A DNA stretch of 64,000 nucleotides from JAUIAI01 sp049680625. Its GTDB lineage: Bacteria > Pseudomonadota > Gammaproteobacteria > Burkholderiales > Burkholderiaceae_E. Under the pieces are notes generated by a model. The model searched no databases. It was not told where the DNA came from and was given only the letters and a program-made list of their open reading frames with translations. The stretch lies in assembly GCA_049680625.1 (NCBI GenBank), contig JBAUID010000223.1, positions 1-64,000 on the forward strand, in the 5' to 3' direction. This document shows, piece after piece, positions 16,361 to 26,230 of the stretch; the first letter of the stretch is position 1, and every line of letters begins with the position of its first letter. A program made the position numbers and the translations under genes.

Positions 16361-18370
16361 ATGTCCCATCAGGTTCTTGCGCGCAAATGGCGTCCCCGGG
16401 CATTTGATGCCCTTGTGGGCCAGGACCATGTCGTACGTGCCCTGTCACATGCGCTCGAGACCGGGCGATTACACCATGCCTATTTGTTTACCGGCACCCG
16501 CGGGGTCGGTAAAACTACGGTTGCCCGTATTCTCGCCAAAGCGGTGAATTGTGAGCGGGGGATGTCCCCGACGCCGTGCGGTCAATGCAGTGCGTGTACA
16601 CAAATCGATGGTGGTGGCTTCATCGACTATCTGGAACTCGACGCAGCATCGAATCGTGGCGTCGATGAAATGGTTCATATCCTGGACAATGCCGTATATG
16701 CGCCGACGGCGGGGCGCTACAAGGTCTACGTGATTGACGAAGTGCACATGCTGACCGCGCACGCGTTTAATGCCATGCTCAAGACGCTTGAAGAGCCGCC
16801 GCCCCATATGTTGTTTATCCTGGCGACCACTGACCCGCAGAAGGTGCCGGTTACGGTGTTGTCACGTTGCATGCAATTCAACCTGCGAAATATGAAGCCG
16901 CGGGATATTGCCGATCATCTGGGCGACGTATTGACAGGTGAACAAATTACTTTTGAAGCGCCCGCTCTTGAGCTAATTGGCCGCGCGGCGGCTGGCAGCA
17001 TGCGCGACGCGCTGTCACTTACCGATCAGGCAATTGCTGCCGGTTCCGGTGTTGTTGGCCAAGCCCAGGTTCGCGAAATGCTGGGCATGATTGATTCAGA
17101 ATTTGTTGGCCGTGTGTTGTCCGCGCTGTCTGTATCGGATGGGCCGGCGCTGGTGGCGATCGCCGATGAACTGGCCGATACCCCGGAGACCGGGGCGCGG
17201 CTACTGTCAGATCTCGCTACCGAACTGGCGGATATGGCAGCCGGGTTAAACAGCAACGCCGGCAACGATAAAGTTGCTGATATTGCCGACGGCACCACGG
17301 TCACTGCCGACCGTCCGGATTTTGATGCGGCTGCCATACAAGTGTTTTACCAGATTGCAATTTACGGTTTGCGTGACCTGCCACTGGCACCGGACTCGCG
17401 TTCCGGTCTGGTAATGGCCTTACTAAGAATGCTGGCATTTGCCGGCGCTGCGGACACAGCGTCTGGCGCACCGCCGGCACCACCGTCTCCGGCCGTGCCG
17501 AACAAAAAGGCCAGTGGGGCCGCGGCGGCTCGCGCAGCCCTGGCGGGCAAGCAGGCGATCAATGGTGCGACCATGGTGCAACCCTCGACGCAGCCGTCAA
17601 CGCAACCATCAGTGACTCCAAAATCCGCGCCGTCGGCTGGCGATCCGGCGTCACTAGTGCAATCGGCGATCACTGGCAGTCGGGCCGAACGGCCGCGTAC
17701 TGCGATGGAGAAACTCGTCGCCGGTGAGCGACCAGTCCGGCGCCGTCCGGATCCACTAGAGGCAGCCGGCACTGATCCAGCCGGCACAACAGCCCCCCCC
17801 GGCATGCCAGGCGAGGTTGATATGCCACCGGCGCCACCAGACGACGATACGATGATGAATCCAGCTACCGCGGCTACCCGAAAGCAGCTTTCGCCGGGGT
17901 TGGCGAGCTCATCGGAGCGAGTGAGGCACTCTGGCACTGCGCAGCCTGTCTTGCTGCACCTGCCTGGGTTTGAAGGTGATTGGCCGACACTGGCGCGGCG
18001 GATTGGGCTCAATGGCCGTCCCGGGCAATTCCTGATGCAAAGCCAGCTTGAACGGGTTGATGGCAGGCAACTGTTTCTGAGAGTGCCGGTGGAACAGCTT
18101 GCAGAGCAAAAGCTGGTCGATCGGGTAAGTGAAGCCCTGGCTGAGCATATTCCGGGGGTGAAAATTTCGGTGCAAGTGGGCCGGATAGATGGTGAGACAG
18201 CAGCGGTAGAAATAGCGATGGAACGCGAGGAACAATTAATCCAGGCACGCGAACGACTAGAAGCGGACCCATTTGTCAAAACGCTGATTAACGATTTTGA
18301 CGCAATTATCATTCCCGAGTCGGTTCGGGCTATTGATGCTGCGTCTTTAAACCATGGGGAAAACACATGA
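16361..18370 (+). CDS. dnaX: DNA polymerase III subunits gamma and tau
   Basis: DnaX is the motor subunit of the clamp loader. The opening MSHQVLARKWRPRAFDALVG, Walker A GTRGVGKTT near residue 45, a four-cysteine zinc module (CERGMSPTPCGQCSAC), DEVHML (Walker B) and the SRC motif identify it. Domain III ends near residue 365. A Pro/Ala/Ser-rich linker follows to about 520, then a tau-specific C-terminal domain. At 669 residues it is full-length tau. I see no strong slippery heptamer for making gamma. The stop overlaps the ybaB start (ATGATGA), so translation is probably coupled. Confidence 0.98.
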   Translation: MSHQVLARKWRPRAFDALVGQDHVVRALSHALETGRLHHAYLFTGTRGVGKTTVARILAKAVNCERGMSPTPCGQCSACTQIDGGGFIDYLELDAASNRGVDEMVHILDNAVYAPTAGRYKVYVIDEVHMLTAHAFNAMLKTLEEPPPHMLFILATTDPQKVPVTVLSRCMQFNLRNMKPRDIADHLGDVLTGEQITFEAPALELIGRAAAGSMRDALSLTDQAIAAGSGVVGQAQVREMLGMIDSEFVGRVLSALSVSDGPALVAIADELADTPETGARLLSDLATELADMAAGLNSNAGNDKVADIADGTTVTADRPDFDAAAIQVFYQIAIYGLRDLPLAPDSRSGLVMALLRMLAFAGAADTASGAPPAPPSPAVPNKKASGAAAARAALAGKQAINGATMVQPSTQPSTQPSVTPKSAPSAGDPASLVQSAITGSRAERPRTAMEKLVAGERPVRRRPDPLEAAGTDPAGTTAPPGMPGEVDMPPAPPDDDTMMNPATAATRKQLSPGLASSSERVRHSGTAQPVLLHLPGFEGDWPTLARRIGLNGRPGQFLMQSQLERVDGRQLFLRVPVEQLAEQKLVDRVSEALAEHIPGVKISVQVGRIDGETAAVEIAMEREEQLIQARERLEADPFVKTLINDFDAIIIPESVRAIDAASLNHGENT

Positions 18371-18693
18371 TGAAAAACCAACTCGCCGGGCTCATGAAGC
18401 AGGCGCAGGCGATGCAGGACAACATGGCTAAAATGCAGGAGCAGCTGGCCAATGTTGAAGTAGAAGGTGAGTCGGGCGCCGGAATGGTCAAGGCCACCGT
18501 TACCTGTCGAAATGAAGTGCGCAAACTGAGCATCGATCCAAGCCTGCTCGAGGACGATCCGGATTTGCTTGAAGACCTGGTGGTTGCTGCTATTAATGAT
18601 GCCTTGCGTAAGGCTGAAACGGCGTCCCAGGAAAAAATGGGTTCGTTAACCGCCGGGATGGGATTGCCGCCCGGATTCAAAATGCCATTTTGA
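18367..18693 (+). CDS. ybaB: YbaB/EbfC family nucleoid-associated protein
   Basis: This is a small DNA-binding protein of 108 residues that forms dimers. The N-terminal part is Met/Gln-rich (LAGLMKQAQAMQDNMAKMQE). The core VKATVTCRNEVRKLSIDPSLL and the end GLPPGFKMPF are typical. The start overlaps the dnaX stop and recR follows after 29 bases, giving the conserved dnaX-ybaB-recR order. Either of two adjacent ATG codons (18367, 18370) could be used. Confidence 0.97.
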   Translation: MMKNQLAGLMKQAQAMQDNMAKMQEQLANVEVEGESGAGMVKATVTCRNEVRKLSIDPSLLEDDPDLLEDLVVAAINDALRKAETASQEKMGSLTAGMGLPPGFKMPF

Positions 18694-18722
18694 ATCCGCG
18701 CTTTAATTCCAATTAAACAAAC

Positions 18723-19328
18723 ATGTCCTCACGACATCCGGCTCCGCTGGAAAATCTCGTCAACGCGCTGCGCCGCCTACCAGGCGTTGGTGCGCGTTCG
18801 GCACAACGCTACGCTTATTACTTGTTGCAGCGTGATCGCGAGGGTGCGCAATTGATCAGCGACGCATTGGCAGGCGCGATCGAGCGAATCAGGCATTGCG
18901 AGCGTTGTAATACGTTTACCGAAGCCGAAATTTGTGAAACCTGCGCATCGACGCGTCGAAATCAGAGTTTGCTTTGTGTTGTCGAGAATCCGGGCGACCA
19001 ATTAATGGTTGAACAAACCATGGCATTTGATGGTTTGTACTTCGTACTGATGGGCCGCTTGTCACCTATTGATGGAATTGGCCCAGGTGATATCGCTCTG
19101 ACTCGCCTGATCGAAAGGGCTGACGATGGTGTGGTTACTGAAGTAGTTCTGGCTACAAACTTTACCCAGGAAGGCGAGGCTACCGCACATTACATTTCCG
19201 AGCTACTCAAAGCTCGTGGTATTGCCGTTACCCGGCTAGCCAGTGGCGTCCCGGTGGGCAGTGAACTTGAATACGTGGACGCCAGCACAATTGCGCAGGC
19301 AATTCGTGGGCGTCGGGCATCAGAATGA
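18723..19328 (+). CDS. recR: recombination mediator RecR
   Basis: RecR works with RecO to load RecA at gaps. It opens with the helix-hairpin-helix LVNALRRLPGVGARSAQRYAYYLL. A four-cysteine zinc finger follows (CERCNTFTEAEICETC, residues about 60-75). The Toprim part has LCVVENPGDQLMVEQT and a C-terminal Walker-like loop in TRLASGVPVGSELEYVD. At 201 residues it is normal. Confidence 0.98.
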   Translation: MSSRHPAPLENLVNALRRLPGVGARSAQRYAYYLLQRDREGAQLISDALAGAIERIRHCERCNTFTEAEICETCASTRRNQSLLCVVENPGDQLMVEQTMAFDGLYFVLMGRLSPIDGIGPGDIALTRLIERADDGVVTEVVLATNFTQEGEATAHYISELLKARGIAVTRLASGVPVGSELEYVDASTIAQAIRGRRASE

Positions 19329-19337
19329 AGCAGGTGA

Positions 19338-20612
19338 ATGGAAAATAAACGTCGTAATCCGGCCGGTCATGCGGGAAATGCTAAACCTCCGATTGGGGCG
19401 CCAGGCTCCCTGGCAGGTCTACGGGTACTTGAGCTTGGACAGTTAATTGCCGGCCCGTTTGCCGCGCGAATGCTTGGTGACTTTGGTGCTGACGTCATCA
19501 AGATTGAGGCGCCGGACAGAGATGGAATCCAGGGGGGGGATCCGCTGCGAAAGTGGCGCAAACTGCATCCCGACGATCCGGACGGCACATCACTGTGGTG
19601 GTATGTCCAGGCACGAAACAAGCGTTCGGTAACAATAAATTTGCGAACCCCGGCGGGCCAGGAGCTGGTCCGGAAACTGGCGGCTACCAGCGATATCATC
19701 ATCGAAAACTTTCGTCCCGGCGCAATGGAAAAATGGGGCCTGAGTTACGAAAGTCTTGCCAAAGAAAATCCCGGCCTGATTTTTGTGCGCCTGTCGGGCT
19801 ACGGTCAAACTGGCCCCTACCGTGAGCGACCCGGGTTTGGTTCTATTGCCGAAGCAATGGGTGGCATGCGCTACGTGACCGGCTTTCCGGACCGCCCCCC
19901 GGTTAGGATGAATCTGTCTATTGGTGACACTCTGGCCGCACTGCATGCAGTCATTGGGGCCCTATCAGCTTTGCGTCATCGATACGAGACCGGAGAGGGG
20001 CAGGTTGTTGATGTGGCTCTCTATGAGGCTGTGTTTAATGTGATGGAAAGTACCTTACCCGAGTATGCGGCGTATGGAATGGTTCGCGAGCGCACCGGCA
20101 CCAACCTGACCGGCATTGTGCCGTCAAATACTTATCCCACGGGTGACGGCGGCCATATAGTGATCGGTGCGAATGGCGACTCGATTTTCAAACGGCTGAT
20201 GCGTGCGATTGGCCGTGACGACCTCGGTAATGATCCTGCGTTGGCTGACAATGCCGGGCGCGCTGCGCAACACGAACGCATTGATGGTGCTATCGGTGAA
20301 TGGACAGGTAGTCGCCCGCTGGCTGAGTCGCTTGAAGTTCTCGAGAAAGCAGATGTCCCCAGCGGAAAAATCTATAGCGCTGCCGATTGGCACGAGGATC
20401 CGCAATTTGTTGCCCGCCAAATGATCCAGCAAATGCCAATGCCGGATGGCACGCCCATTTCTATACCAGCGCCGGTGCCCAAACTGTCGAAAACCCCGGG
20501 TGACACGAAATGGCTCGGGCCGACGCTTGGCGAACATACCGACGAAATCCTGGCTGAACTGGGCCTGGATGCGGCCCAGTTGGCAGCGCTGCGTGCGGAC
20601 GGGGCAATTTAA
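19338..20612 (+). CDS. CaiB/BaiF family (class III) CoA-transferase
   Basis: This 424-residue enzyme would move CoA between carboxylic acids through an aspartyl-CoA thioester. The N-terminal signature is LRVLELGQLIAGPFAARMLG, followed by FGADVIKIE. The expected catalytic aspartate is residue 197 in LSIGDTLAALHAVIG. The C-terminal part LGEHTDEILAELGL is typical. Substrates cannot be read from sequence; formyl-, succinyl- or carnitine-type members look alike. It begins ten bases after recR and may be cotranscribed. A functional link to recombination is not implied. Confidence 0.93.
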   Translation: MENKRRNPAGHAGNAKPPIGAPGSLAGLRVLELGQLIAGPFAARMLGDFGADVIKIEAPDRDGIQGGDPLRKWRKLHPDDPDGTSLWWYVQARNKRSVTINLRTPAGQELVRKLAATSDIIIENFRPGAMEKWGLSYESLAKENPGLIFVRLSGYGQTGPYRERPGFGSIAEAMGGMRYVTGFPDRPPVRMNLSIGDTLAALHAVIGALSALRHRYETGEGQVVDVALYEAVFNVMESTLPEYAAYGMVRERTGTNLTGIVPSNTYPTGDGGHIVIGANGDSIFKRLMRAIGRDDLGNDPALADNAGRAAQHERIDGAIGEWTGSRPLAESLEVLEKADVPSGKIYSAADWHEDPQFVARQMIQQMPMPDGTPISIPAPVPKLSKTPGDTKWLGPTLGEHTDEILAELGLDAAQLAALRADGAI

Positions 20613-20968
20613 GGCTGGACGATTGATGGCCGGGGCGCTTCCGGCCAAGTCAAAACGACTGCTACAATCCTCGCGATTCGGGCAATTCCAAAGCAGGGTT
20701 GACCCGGGTCTCAGACCTCTGGCAGTAGCCAGCGAACATAATATTGGTCCGGTTTGGTCCCGGTTTGGCCCGATTTCGTTCGGTCCGGCCGTGATCGACC
20801 AAAACTGGCTGTAACTGGCCGGCATCGGTCATCGTCAGGTGCATTGGCGTTTTGGTGATGTTAGCCGAAGGCAACCGCAGGTTGGCGATGCCAAAATGAC
20901 GGCCCAATCAAATGTTCGCGCTGTCGTGGTGGTTTGTCCATAACTGACCTGCGATACCGGAGCCCAGC
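20613..20968 (+). other. 356-base carA upstream region with tandem GGTCCGGTTT-like repeats
   Basis: No gene is convincing. An extended -10, TGC then TACAAT, lies at 20660-20668 and would give a leader of nearly 300 bases. In the leader, imperfect repeats of about 10-11 bp run from 20746 to 20790: GGTCCGGTTT, GGTCCCGGTTT, GGCCCGATTT and later GGTCCGGCC. Alternating G-rich and C-rich parts could form competing hairpins. In other bacteria carAB is controlled by arginine and pyrimidines, often through the leader. Confidence 0.5.
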
Positions 20969-22135
20969 TTGCTTCCCGACCTTCCTCCCGCCGTCCTCGC
21001 CCTGGCTGACGGTACGATTTTTCGCGGCCATTCCGTTGGTGCAGCGGTCCAGGCAACTGGCGAAGTTGTATTTAATACTGCCATGGCCGGCTACCAGGAA
21101 ATACTGACCGACCCCAGCTACAGCGGCCAACTGGTCACATTGACCTACCCGCACATTGGCAATACCGGAGTGACCGTTGAAGACGAAGAATCTGACCGGA
21201 TACACGCCGGCGCATTAATTGTTCGCGATTTGCCGAGTCGCCACTCCAACTGGCGGGCTCAGGGTGATCTGGCGTCTTATCTCCGGGAACACAACATTCC
21301 TGGCCTTGCCGGTATTGATACGCGTCAGCTGACCCGCCACTTGCGTGACCATGGCTCCCAAGCTGGATGCGTCATCGGCGCGTCAGCTGGTGGTGTTGTC
21401 GACGAACAAATGGCAGTATCAGCTGCACGCGAGTTTCCCGGCCTGGCGGGTATGGATCTTGCCCGGGTCGTTTCCACTGCAAAAGCCTACTCTTGGCACG
21501 AAGGTACCTGGACCCTGGAGTCTGGCTTTATCGCGGGCGCGGCAGCATCTGGCTCGGCCCGCTTTCGAGTGGTTGCTCTGGACTTCGGGGTCAAGCGCAA
21601 TATCTTGCGCCTGCTGGCTGACCGGGAATGTGATGTCACGGTAATGCCAGCCCAGACCGCGCTGGATGAGGTTCTTGCGCTCAAGCCAGACGGTGTGTTC
21701 TTGTCAAACGGCCCCGGCGATCCGGAACCGTGTGATTACGCGATCAAGCTTGCCCGCGCAGTGGTCGAACGCGGAATCCCCACCTTTGGCATCTGTCTGG
21801 GCCACCAGATTCTGGCTCTTGCCTGTGGCGCGCGAACGGTGAAGATGAAACTTGGCCACCACGGGGCGAACCACCCGGTCAAAGATCACGATACCGGCAA
21901 GGTGCTCATTACCAGCCAGAACCATGGCTTTGCGGTTGATGGCGACAAATTGCCGGCTCATTTACGCCTGACTCATAGCTCTTTGTTCGATGGCAGCGTT
22001 CAGGGCCTCGCACACACCGAAAAGCCGGCATTCGGTTTTCAAGGACATCCCGAAGCCAGCCCGGGCCCGCATGATATTCGCTACTTATTCGATCGGTTTG
22101 TTGGCCTGATGGCTGAGCACGCCGGCGGCGGTTGA
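20969..22135 (+). CDS. carA: carbamoyl-phosphate synthase small subunit
   Basis: CarA hydrolyses glutamine and channels ammonia to CarB. The N-terminal domain contains GEVVFNTAMAGYQEILTDPS. The class I amidotransferase nucleophile Cys is in FGICLGHQILALA, the HG pair in SQNHGFAVD, and the catalytic His/Glu in FQGHPEASPGPHD. The length of 388 residues is normal. The start is TTG at 20969, backed by GGAG six bases before it. carA is separated from carB by a lipoprotein gene. Confidence 0.98.
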   Translation: MLPDLPPAVLALADGTIFRGHSVGAAVQATGEVVFNTAMAGYQEILTDPSYSGQLVTLTYPHIGNTGVTVEDEESDRIHAGALIVRDLPSRHSNWRAQGDLASYLREHNIPGLAGIDTRQLTRHLRDHGSQAGCVIGASAGGVVDEQMAVSAAREFPGLAGMDLARVVSTAKAYSWHEGTWTLESGFIAGAAASGSARFRVVALDFGVKRNILRLLADRECDVTVMPAQTALDEVLALKPDGVFLSNGPGDPEPCDYAIKLARAVVERGIPTFGICLGHQILALACGARTVKMKLGHHGANHPVKDHDTGKVLITSQNHGFAVDGDKLPAHLRLTHSSLFDGSVQGLAHTEKPAFGFQGHPEASPGPHDIRYLFDRFVGLMAEHAGGG

Positions 22136-22145
22136 TCCTGTGCAG

Positions 22146-22808
22146 ATGCTGAACCGGCTAAGACTGATTGCAATGGCGCTCGTTGCCGCAGTGGCCGTGG
22201 CCGCCTGCGGCGTATTGCCAGGCGGATCCGGAGGGGCTGCGCCGGTTCAGCAACGCGGCGCGATGCCGCCGCGTGAGACGCCGCAACAGGAGGCACAACG
22301 CATCAAGGCGCAGCGCGAGCAAGCCCAGCAATCTGGCCTGGTTGCGTTCAGTGCCGGGTCGGGGAAACAAACAGGTTCGTTGCAGTTGTTGGTTGAGCCG
22401 TTAACAGCTCAGGGCCGGGCGGTTTGGATAAGCGTTGATACGGCGTGTCGTCCAAACTGTTTGCAGAGAAGAATATCAATTGGCAGCGGGCAGTTTCTAG
22501 TCAACAGCGCGCTCACCATCCATTCGATCGAATCCGGGCGCTGGCAACTGGTGGCAGCCCGTTTCGACGGTGTGGAAAAGCGATTAAGCAGCCCACCAAT
22601 TTTTGAAGTAAAAAAGGGCTATGCCACCTATCTGGGTGCGTTTGTACCGGCGGTCATCGAGGACAATCGCAACAATGTTTTGCGACTACTGCGTTATTCG
22701 GCTCTGGAACAAGACATGACGTTCGCACTGAGTAACTATCCGTTGGCACGCGGTCGGCGAATCATCAACACAGTCAGTAAATTGCGCAAGCCAGCGCCAA
22801 TGAGATAA
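22146..22808 (+). CDS. predicted outer- or inner-membrane lipoprotein between carA and carB
   Basis: I do not recognise the family. The N-terminus is a lipoprotein signal: RLRLIAMALVAAVAVAACG, with lipobox VAAC and the modified Cys near residue 21. A Gly/Pro/Gln-rich linker follows with a QxAQ-type charged stretch. From about residue 60 a compact domain appears that may be beta-rich, with one CRPNC motif and hydrophobic strands such as GSLQLLVEPL. I chose ATG 22146; GTG at 22140 in the same frame would add two residues. It follows carA by ten bases and precedes carB by 23, so all three are likely one transcript. Its relation to carbamoyl phosphate synthesis is unknown. Confidence 0.8.
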   Translation: MLNRLRLIAMALVAAVAVAACGVLPGGSGGAAPVQQRGAMPPRETPQQEAQRIKAQREQAQQSGLVAFSAGSGKQTGSLQLLVEPLTAQGRAVWISVDTACRPNCLQRRISIGSGQFLVNSALTIHSIESGRWQLVAARFDGVEKRLSSPPIFEVKKGYATYLGAFVPAVIEDNRNNVLRLLRYSALEQDMTFALSNYPLARGRRIINTVSKLRKPAPMR

Positions 22809-22831
22809 GAGCACGAAACGAGTTATAACCT

Positions 22832-25800
22832 ATGCCAAAAAGAACTGATCTCAAGACTATTCTCATTCTCGGTGCCGGCCCAATTGTGATTGGGCAGGCT
22901 TGTGAGTTTGATTATTCCGGCGTGCAAGCGTGTAAGGCGCTACGCGAAGAGGGTTTCCGTGTTGTGCTGGTGAACAGTAACCCGGCTACGATCATGACAG
23001 ATCCCGAGATGGCCGACGTTACCTATATTGAGCCAATTACCTGGAAAATAGTCGAACGCATTATTGAAAAAGAAAAACCCGATGCCGTCTTGCCGACCAT
23101 GGGCGGGCAAACCGCGCTTAACTGTGCGCTTGACCTGCACCGAGAAGGTGTTCTGGACAAATACGGGGTCGAACTTATCGGGGCATCGCCACAGGCCATC
23201 GACAAGGCAGAGGACCGCCTGAAATTCAAAGATGCGATGACCAAAATTGGGCTTGGTTCGGCGCGCTCCGGAATTGCGCACTCCCTGGACGAAGCATGGG
23301 CAGTTCAAAAGGAAATAGGATTCCCTGCCATTATTCGACCCAGTTTTACTCTGGGCGGCAGTGGCGGCGGCATTGCTTATAACAGTGAAGAGTTTGAGGT
23401 TATTTGTCGGCGGGGTATTGAAGCGTCGCCGACCAATGAACTGCTCATTGAAGAGTCACTAATTGGCTGGAAAGAGTTCGAGATGGAAGTGGTTCGCGAT
23501 AGCGCGGACAACTGCATCATCGTTTGTTCTATCGAGAACCTTGATCCAATGGGTGTACATACCGGTGATTCGATAACGGTTGCTCCGGCACAGACACTCA
23601 CTGATAAAGAATATCAATTGATGCGCAATGCGTCCGTGGCGATTCTGCGTGAAATTGGGGTCGATACCGGTGGGTCCAACGTGCAGTTTGCGGTCAACCC
23701 TGCCGACGGTCGTCTGATCGTCATCGAAATGAATCCCCGGGTGTCTCGCTCGTCAGCACTGGCGTCGAAAGCGACTGGCTTTCCCATTGCAAAAATTGCA
23801 GCCAAACTGGCCGTTGGTTTTACTCTTGATGAATTGGCAAACGACATTACCGGCGGAGCGACACCGGCTTCATTTGAACCGACTATTGACTACGTAGTAA
23901 CCAAGATCCCGCGGTTTGCCTTTGAAAAATTTCCGGCCGCAGACTCGCGCCTGACGACCCAGATGAAATCTGTTGGTGAAGTCATGGCTATTGGCCGCAC
24001 CTTCCAGGAAAGTTTTCTCAAGGCAATGCGTGGGTTGGAGACCGGCGTTGACGGTCTTAACCAGATGACAACCGATCTCGAAGTGCTTGAGCATGAGCTG
24101 GGTTCTCCAGGGCCGGAGCGTATTTGGTATGTCGGCGACGCATTTGCCCAGGGTCTGACTCTTGATCAGGTTCACGGGCTTACAAGAATCGATCCATGGT
24201 TCCTGGAGCAAATACACGAAATAGTCCAGCTTGAACTTGCGATGGAAAAGCGTGGTCTGGACAGCATTGACGAACCGACCATGCGTTTTTTAAAGCGCAA
24301 AGGCTTCTCTGACCGACGTATTGCCTATCTCACCCGTACCAACGAAGACCAGGTTCGAAAAAAGCGTCTGCAGCAAGGTGTGAAGGCGGTATATAAGCGG
24401 GTTGATACCTGTGCCGCAGAGTTCTCCACGAACACTGCGTACATGTACTCAACATACGAAGAGCAAGACGAATCAGAGCCAACTGACCGGCGCAAAATTA
24501 TTGTGCTTGGCGGTGGGCCGAATCGTATCGGGCAGGGTATTGAGTTTGATTACTGCTGTGTTCATGCGGCCTTAGCATTGAAAGAAGATGGTTTTGAAAC
24601 CATCATGATCAACTGTAATCCTGAGACCGTTTCTACCGACTACGACACATCTGACCGTTTGTACTTTGAGCCATTAACGCTGGAAGATGTGTTGCAAATC
24701 GTGGCCAATGAAAAACCCGAAGGGGTTATTGTTCAGTTCGGCGGACAAACGCCTTTGAAACTGGCCCTTGCGCTTGAGGCCAATGGCGTACCAATTATCG
24801 GAACATCCCCCGAGTCTATTGACATGGCTGAAGACCGGGAACGTTTTCAGCAATTTCTGAAGCAACTCGGTTTGCTTCAGCCGCCCAACCGCACTGCCCG
24901 TACCGAAGCGCAGGCGATGAGCCTGGCAACTGAAATTGGGTTCCCGTTAGTGGTGCGGCCCAGTTACGTTTTGGGTGGTCGGGCAATGGAAATTGTTCAT
25001 CATCCTTCCGACCTTGAGCGATACATGCGGGACGCCGTCAAGGTGAGTGATGACAGCCCGGTACTACTTGATCGCTTCTTGAATGATGCAATTGAAGTCG
25101 ACGTGGACTGCGTTTGCGACGGCGAACGCGTGTTGATTGGCGGCGTTATGGAACATATTGAGCAGGCCGGGGTGCATTCTGGCGATTCGGCATGTTCGCT
25201 GCCGCCGTACTCCCTGTCTTCTGAACTGATAGAAGAGTTGAAGCGTCAGACGGCGTTAATGGCAAAAGCCCTGAACGTGATTGGATTGATGAACGTACAG
25301 TTTGCGATTCAGCGAAATCAGGAGACCGATGAGTCCACGGTATACGTATTGGAGGTCAATCCGCGCGCGTCGCGTACCGTCCCCTATGTTTCAAAAGCGA
25401 CCGGATACCAGCTGGCAAAAATCGCGGCGCGTTGCATGGCAGGACGGTCATTGGATGATCAAGGTATTGGCGACGAAGTAACGCCAGACTTTTACAGCGT
25501 GAAAGAAGCCGTATTTCCGTTCGCGAAGTTTCCCGGAGTCGATACGATTCTTGGCCCGGAAATGAAATCTACCGGCGAAGTAATGGGGGTTGGCCGCACT
25601 TTCGGCGAAGCTTTCATTAAGTCTCAATTGGCTGCGAGTATTGCATTGCCCGGTAGCGGCGGTGCCTTTTTGTCGGTCCGGGATAGTGACAAGACAGGTA
25701 TCTTGCCAGTGGCGCGTGAACTGAACGCGCTGGGTTTTACCTTGTACGCCACCAGCGGAACCGCCCGCGCTATTGAGGCTGACGGATTGCCGGTCAAGCG

Positions 25801-26086
25801 GATCAATAAAGTGGTTCAAGGCCATCCGCATGTTGTTGACCTGTTGATTAACGGTGATATTGATATTGTGGTCAATACAGTCGAAGACAGCCGCAGCGCA
25901 GTATCAGACTCCCGTTCGATTCGAACCACGGCGCTGGCCCAGCGTGTTGCCTGTTACACAACAACTGCGGGTGCTGAGGCCGCGGTTGAAGGGATTCGTC
26001 ACTTGTCCGATTTGCAGGTTTATTCAGTGCAGGAATTGCACTCCCAACTGCGTGAACGCCGCCAGGGGGGGGCGGGCAAGAGTTGA
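22832..26086 (+). CDS. carB: carbamoyl-phosphate synthase large subunit
   Basis: CarB makes carbamoyl phosphate from bicarbonate, ammonia and two ATP for arginine and pyrimidine synthesis. The two homologous ATP-grasp halves are visible: ILGAGPIVIGQACEFDYSG near residue 13 and VLGGGPNRIGQGIEFDYCC near residue 560. Each is followed by its NPRVSRSSALASKATG or NPRASRTVPYVSKATG signature. The C-terminal allosteric domain (from about 940) has ATSGTARAIEADGLPV. The length of 1084 residues is normal. Confidence 0.99.
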   Translation: MPKRTDLKTILILGAGPIVIGQACEFDYSGVQACKALREEGFRVVLVNSNPATIMTDPEMADVTYIEPITWKIVERIIEKEKPDAVLPTMGGQTALNCALDLHREGVLDKYGVELIGASPQAIDKAEDRLKFKDAMTKIGLGSARSGIAHSLDEAWAVQKEIGFPAIIRPSFTLGGSGGGIAYNSEEFEVICRRGIEASPTNELLIEESLIGWKEFEMEVVRDSADNCIIVCSIENLDPMGVHTGDSITVAPAQTLTDKEYQLMRNASVAILREIGVDTGGSNVQFAVNPADGRLIVIEMNPRVSRSSALASKATGFPIAKIAAKLAVGFTLDELANDITGGATPASFEPTIDYVVTKIPRFAFEKFPAADSRLTTQMKSVGEVMAIGRTFQESFLKAMRGLETGVDGLNQMTTDLEVLEHELGSPGPERIWYVGDAFAQGLTLDQVHGLTRIDPWFLEQIHEIVQLELAMEKRGLDSIDEPTMRFLKRKGFSDRRIAYLTRTNEDQVRKKRLQQGVKAVYKRVDTCAAEFSTNTAYMYSTYEEQDESEPTDRRKIIVLGGGPNRIGQGIEFDYCCVHAALALKEDGFETIMINCNPETVSTDYDTSDRLYFEPLTLEDVLQIVANEKPEGVIVQFGGQTPLKLALALEANGVPIIGTSPESIDMAEDRERFQQFLKQLGLLQPPNRTARTEAQAMSLATEIGFPLVVRPSYVLGGRAMEIVHHPSDLERYMRDAVKVSDDSPVLLDRFLNDAIEVDVDCVCDGERVLIGGVMEHIEQAGVHSGDSACSLPPYSLSSELIEELKRQTALMAKALNVIGLMNVQFAIQRNQETDESTVYVLEVNPRASRTVPYVSKATGYQLAKIAARCMAGRSLDDQGIGDEVTPDFYSVKEAVFPFAKFPGVDTILGPEMKSTGEVMGVGRTFGEAFIKSQLAASIALPGSGGAFLSVRDSDKTGILPVARELNALGFTLYATSGTARAIEADGLPVKRINKVVQGHPHVVDLLINGDIDIVVNTVEDSRSAVSDSRSIRTTALAQRVACYTTTAGAEAAVEGIRHLSDLQVYSVQELHSQLRERRQGGAGKS

Positions 26087-26230
26087 TTCGGGGATGGGTT
26101 TCCCGGATTAGCCAACCCGGGCCCTGAATCGGGCCTGGATTCCCACTAATTTCGGGTAGAACCGGTGGCAAAAACAGTTATCACAGGTCAACGATGGCCG
26201 GGATGATCTGTTTTCGGCTATAGTTTCCGT

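Noticed and set aside
17495..17515. Possible dnaX frameshift site (CAAAAAG run)
   Set aside because: It has only five A in the frame AAC AAA AAG, not the A AAA AAG heptamer, and no clear stimulatory stem follows. A gamma product is not supported.
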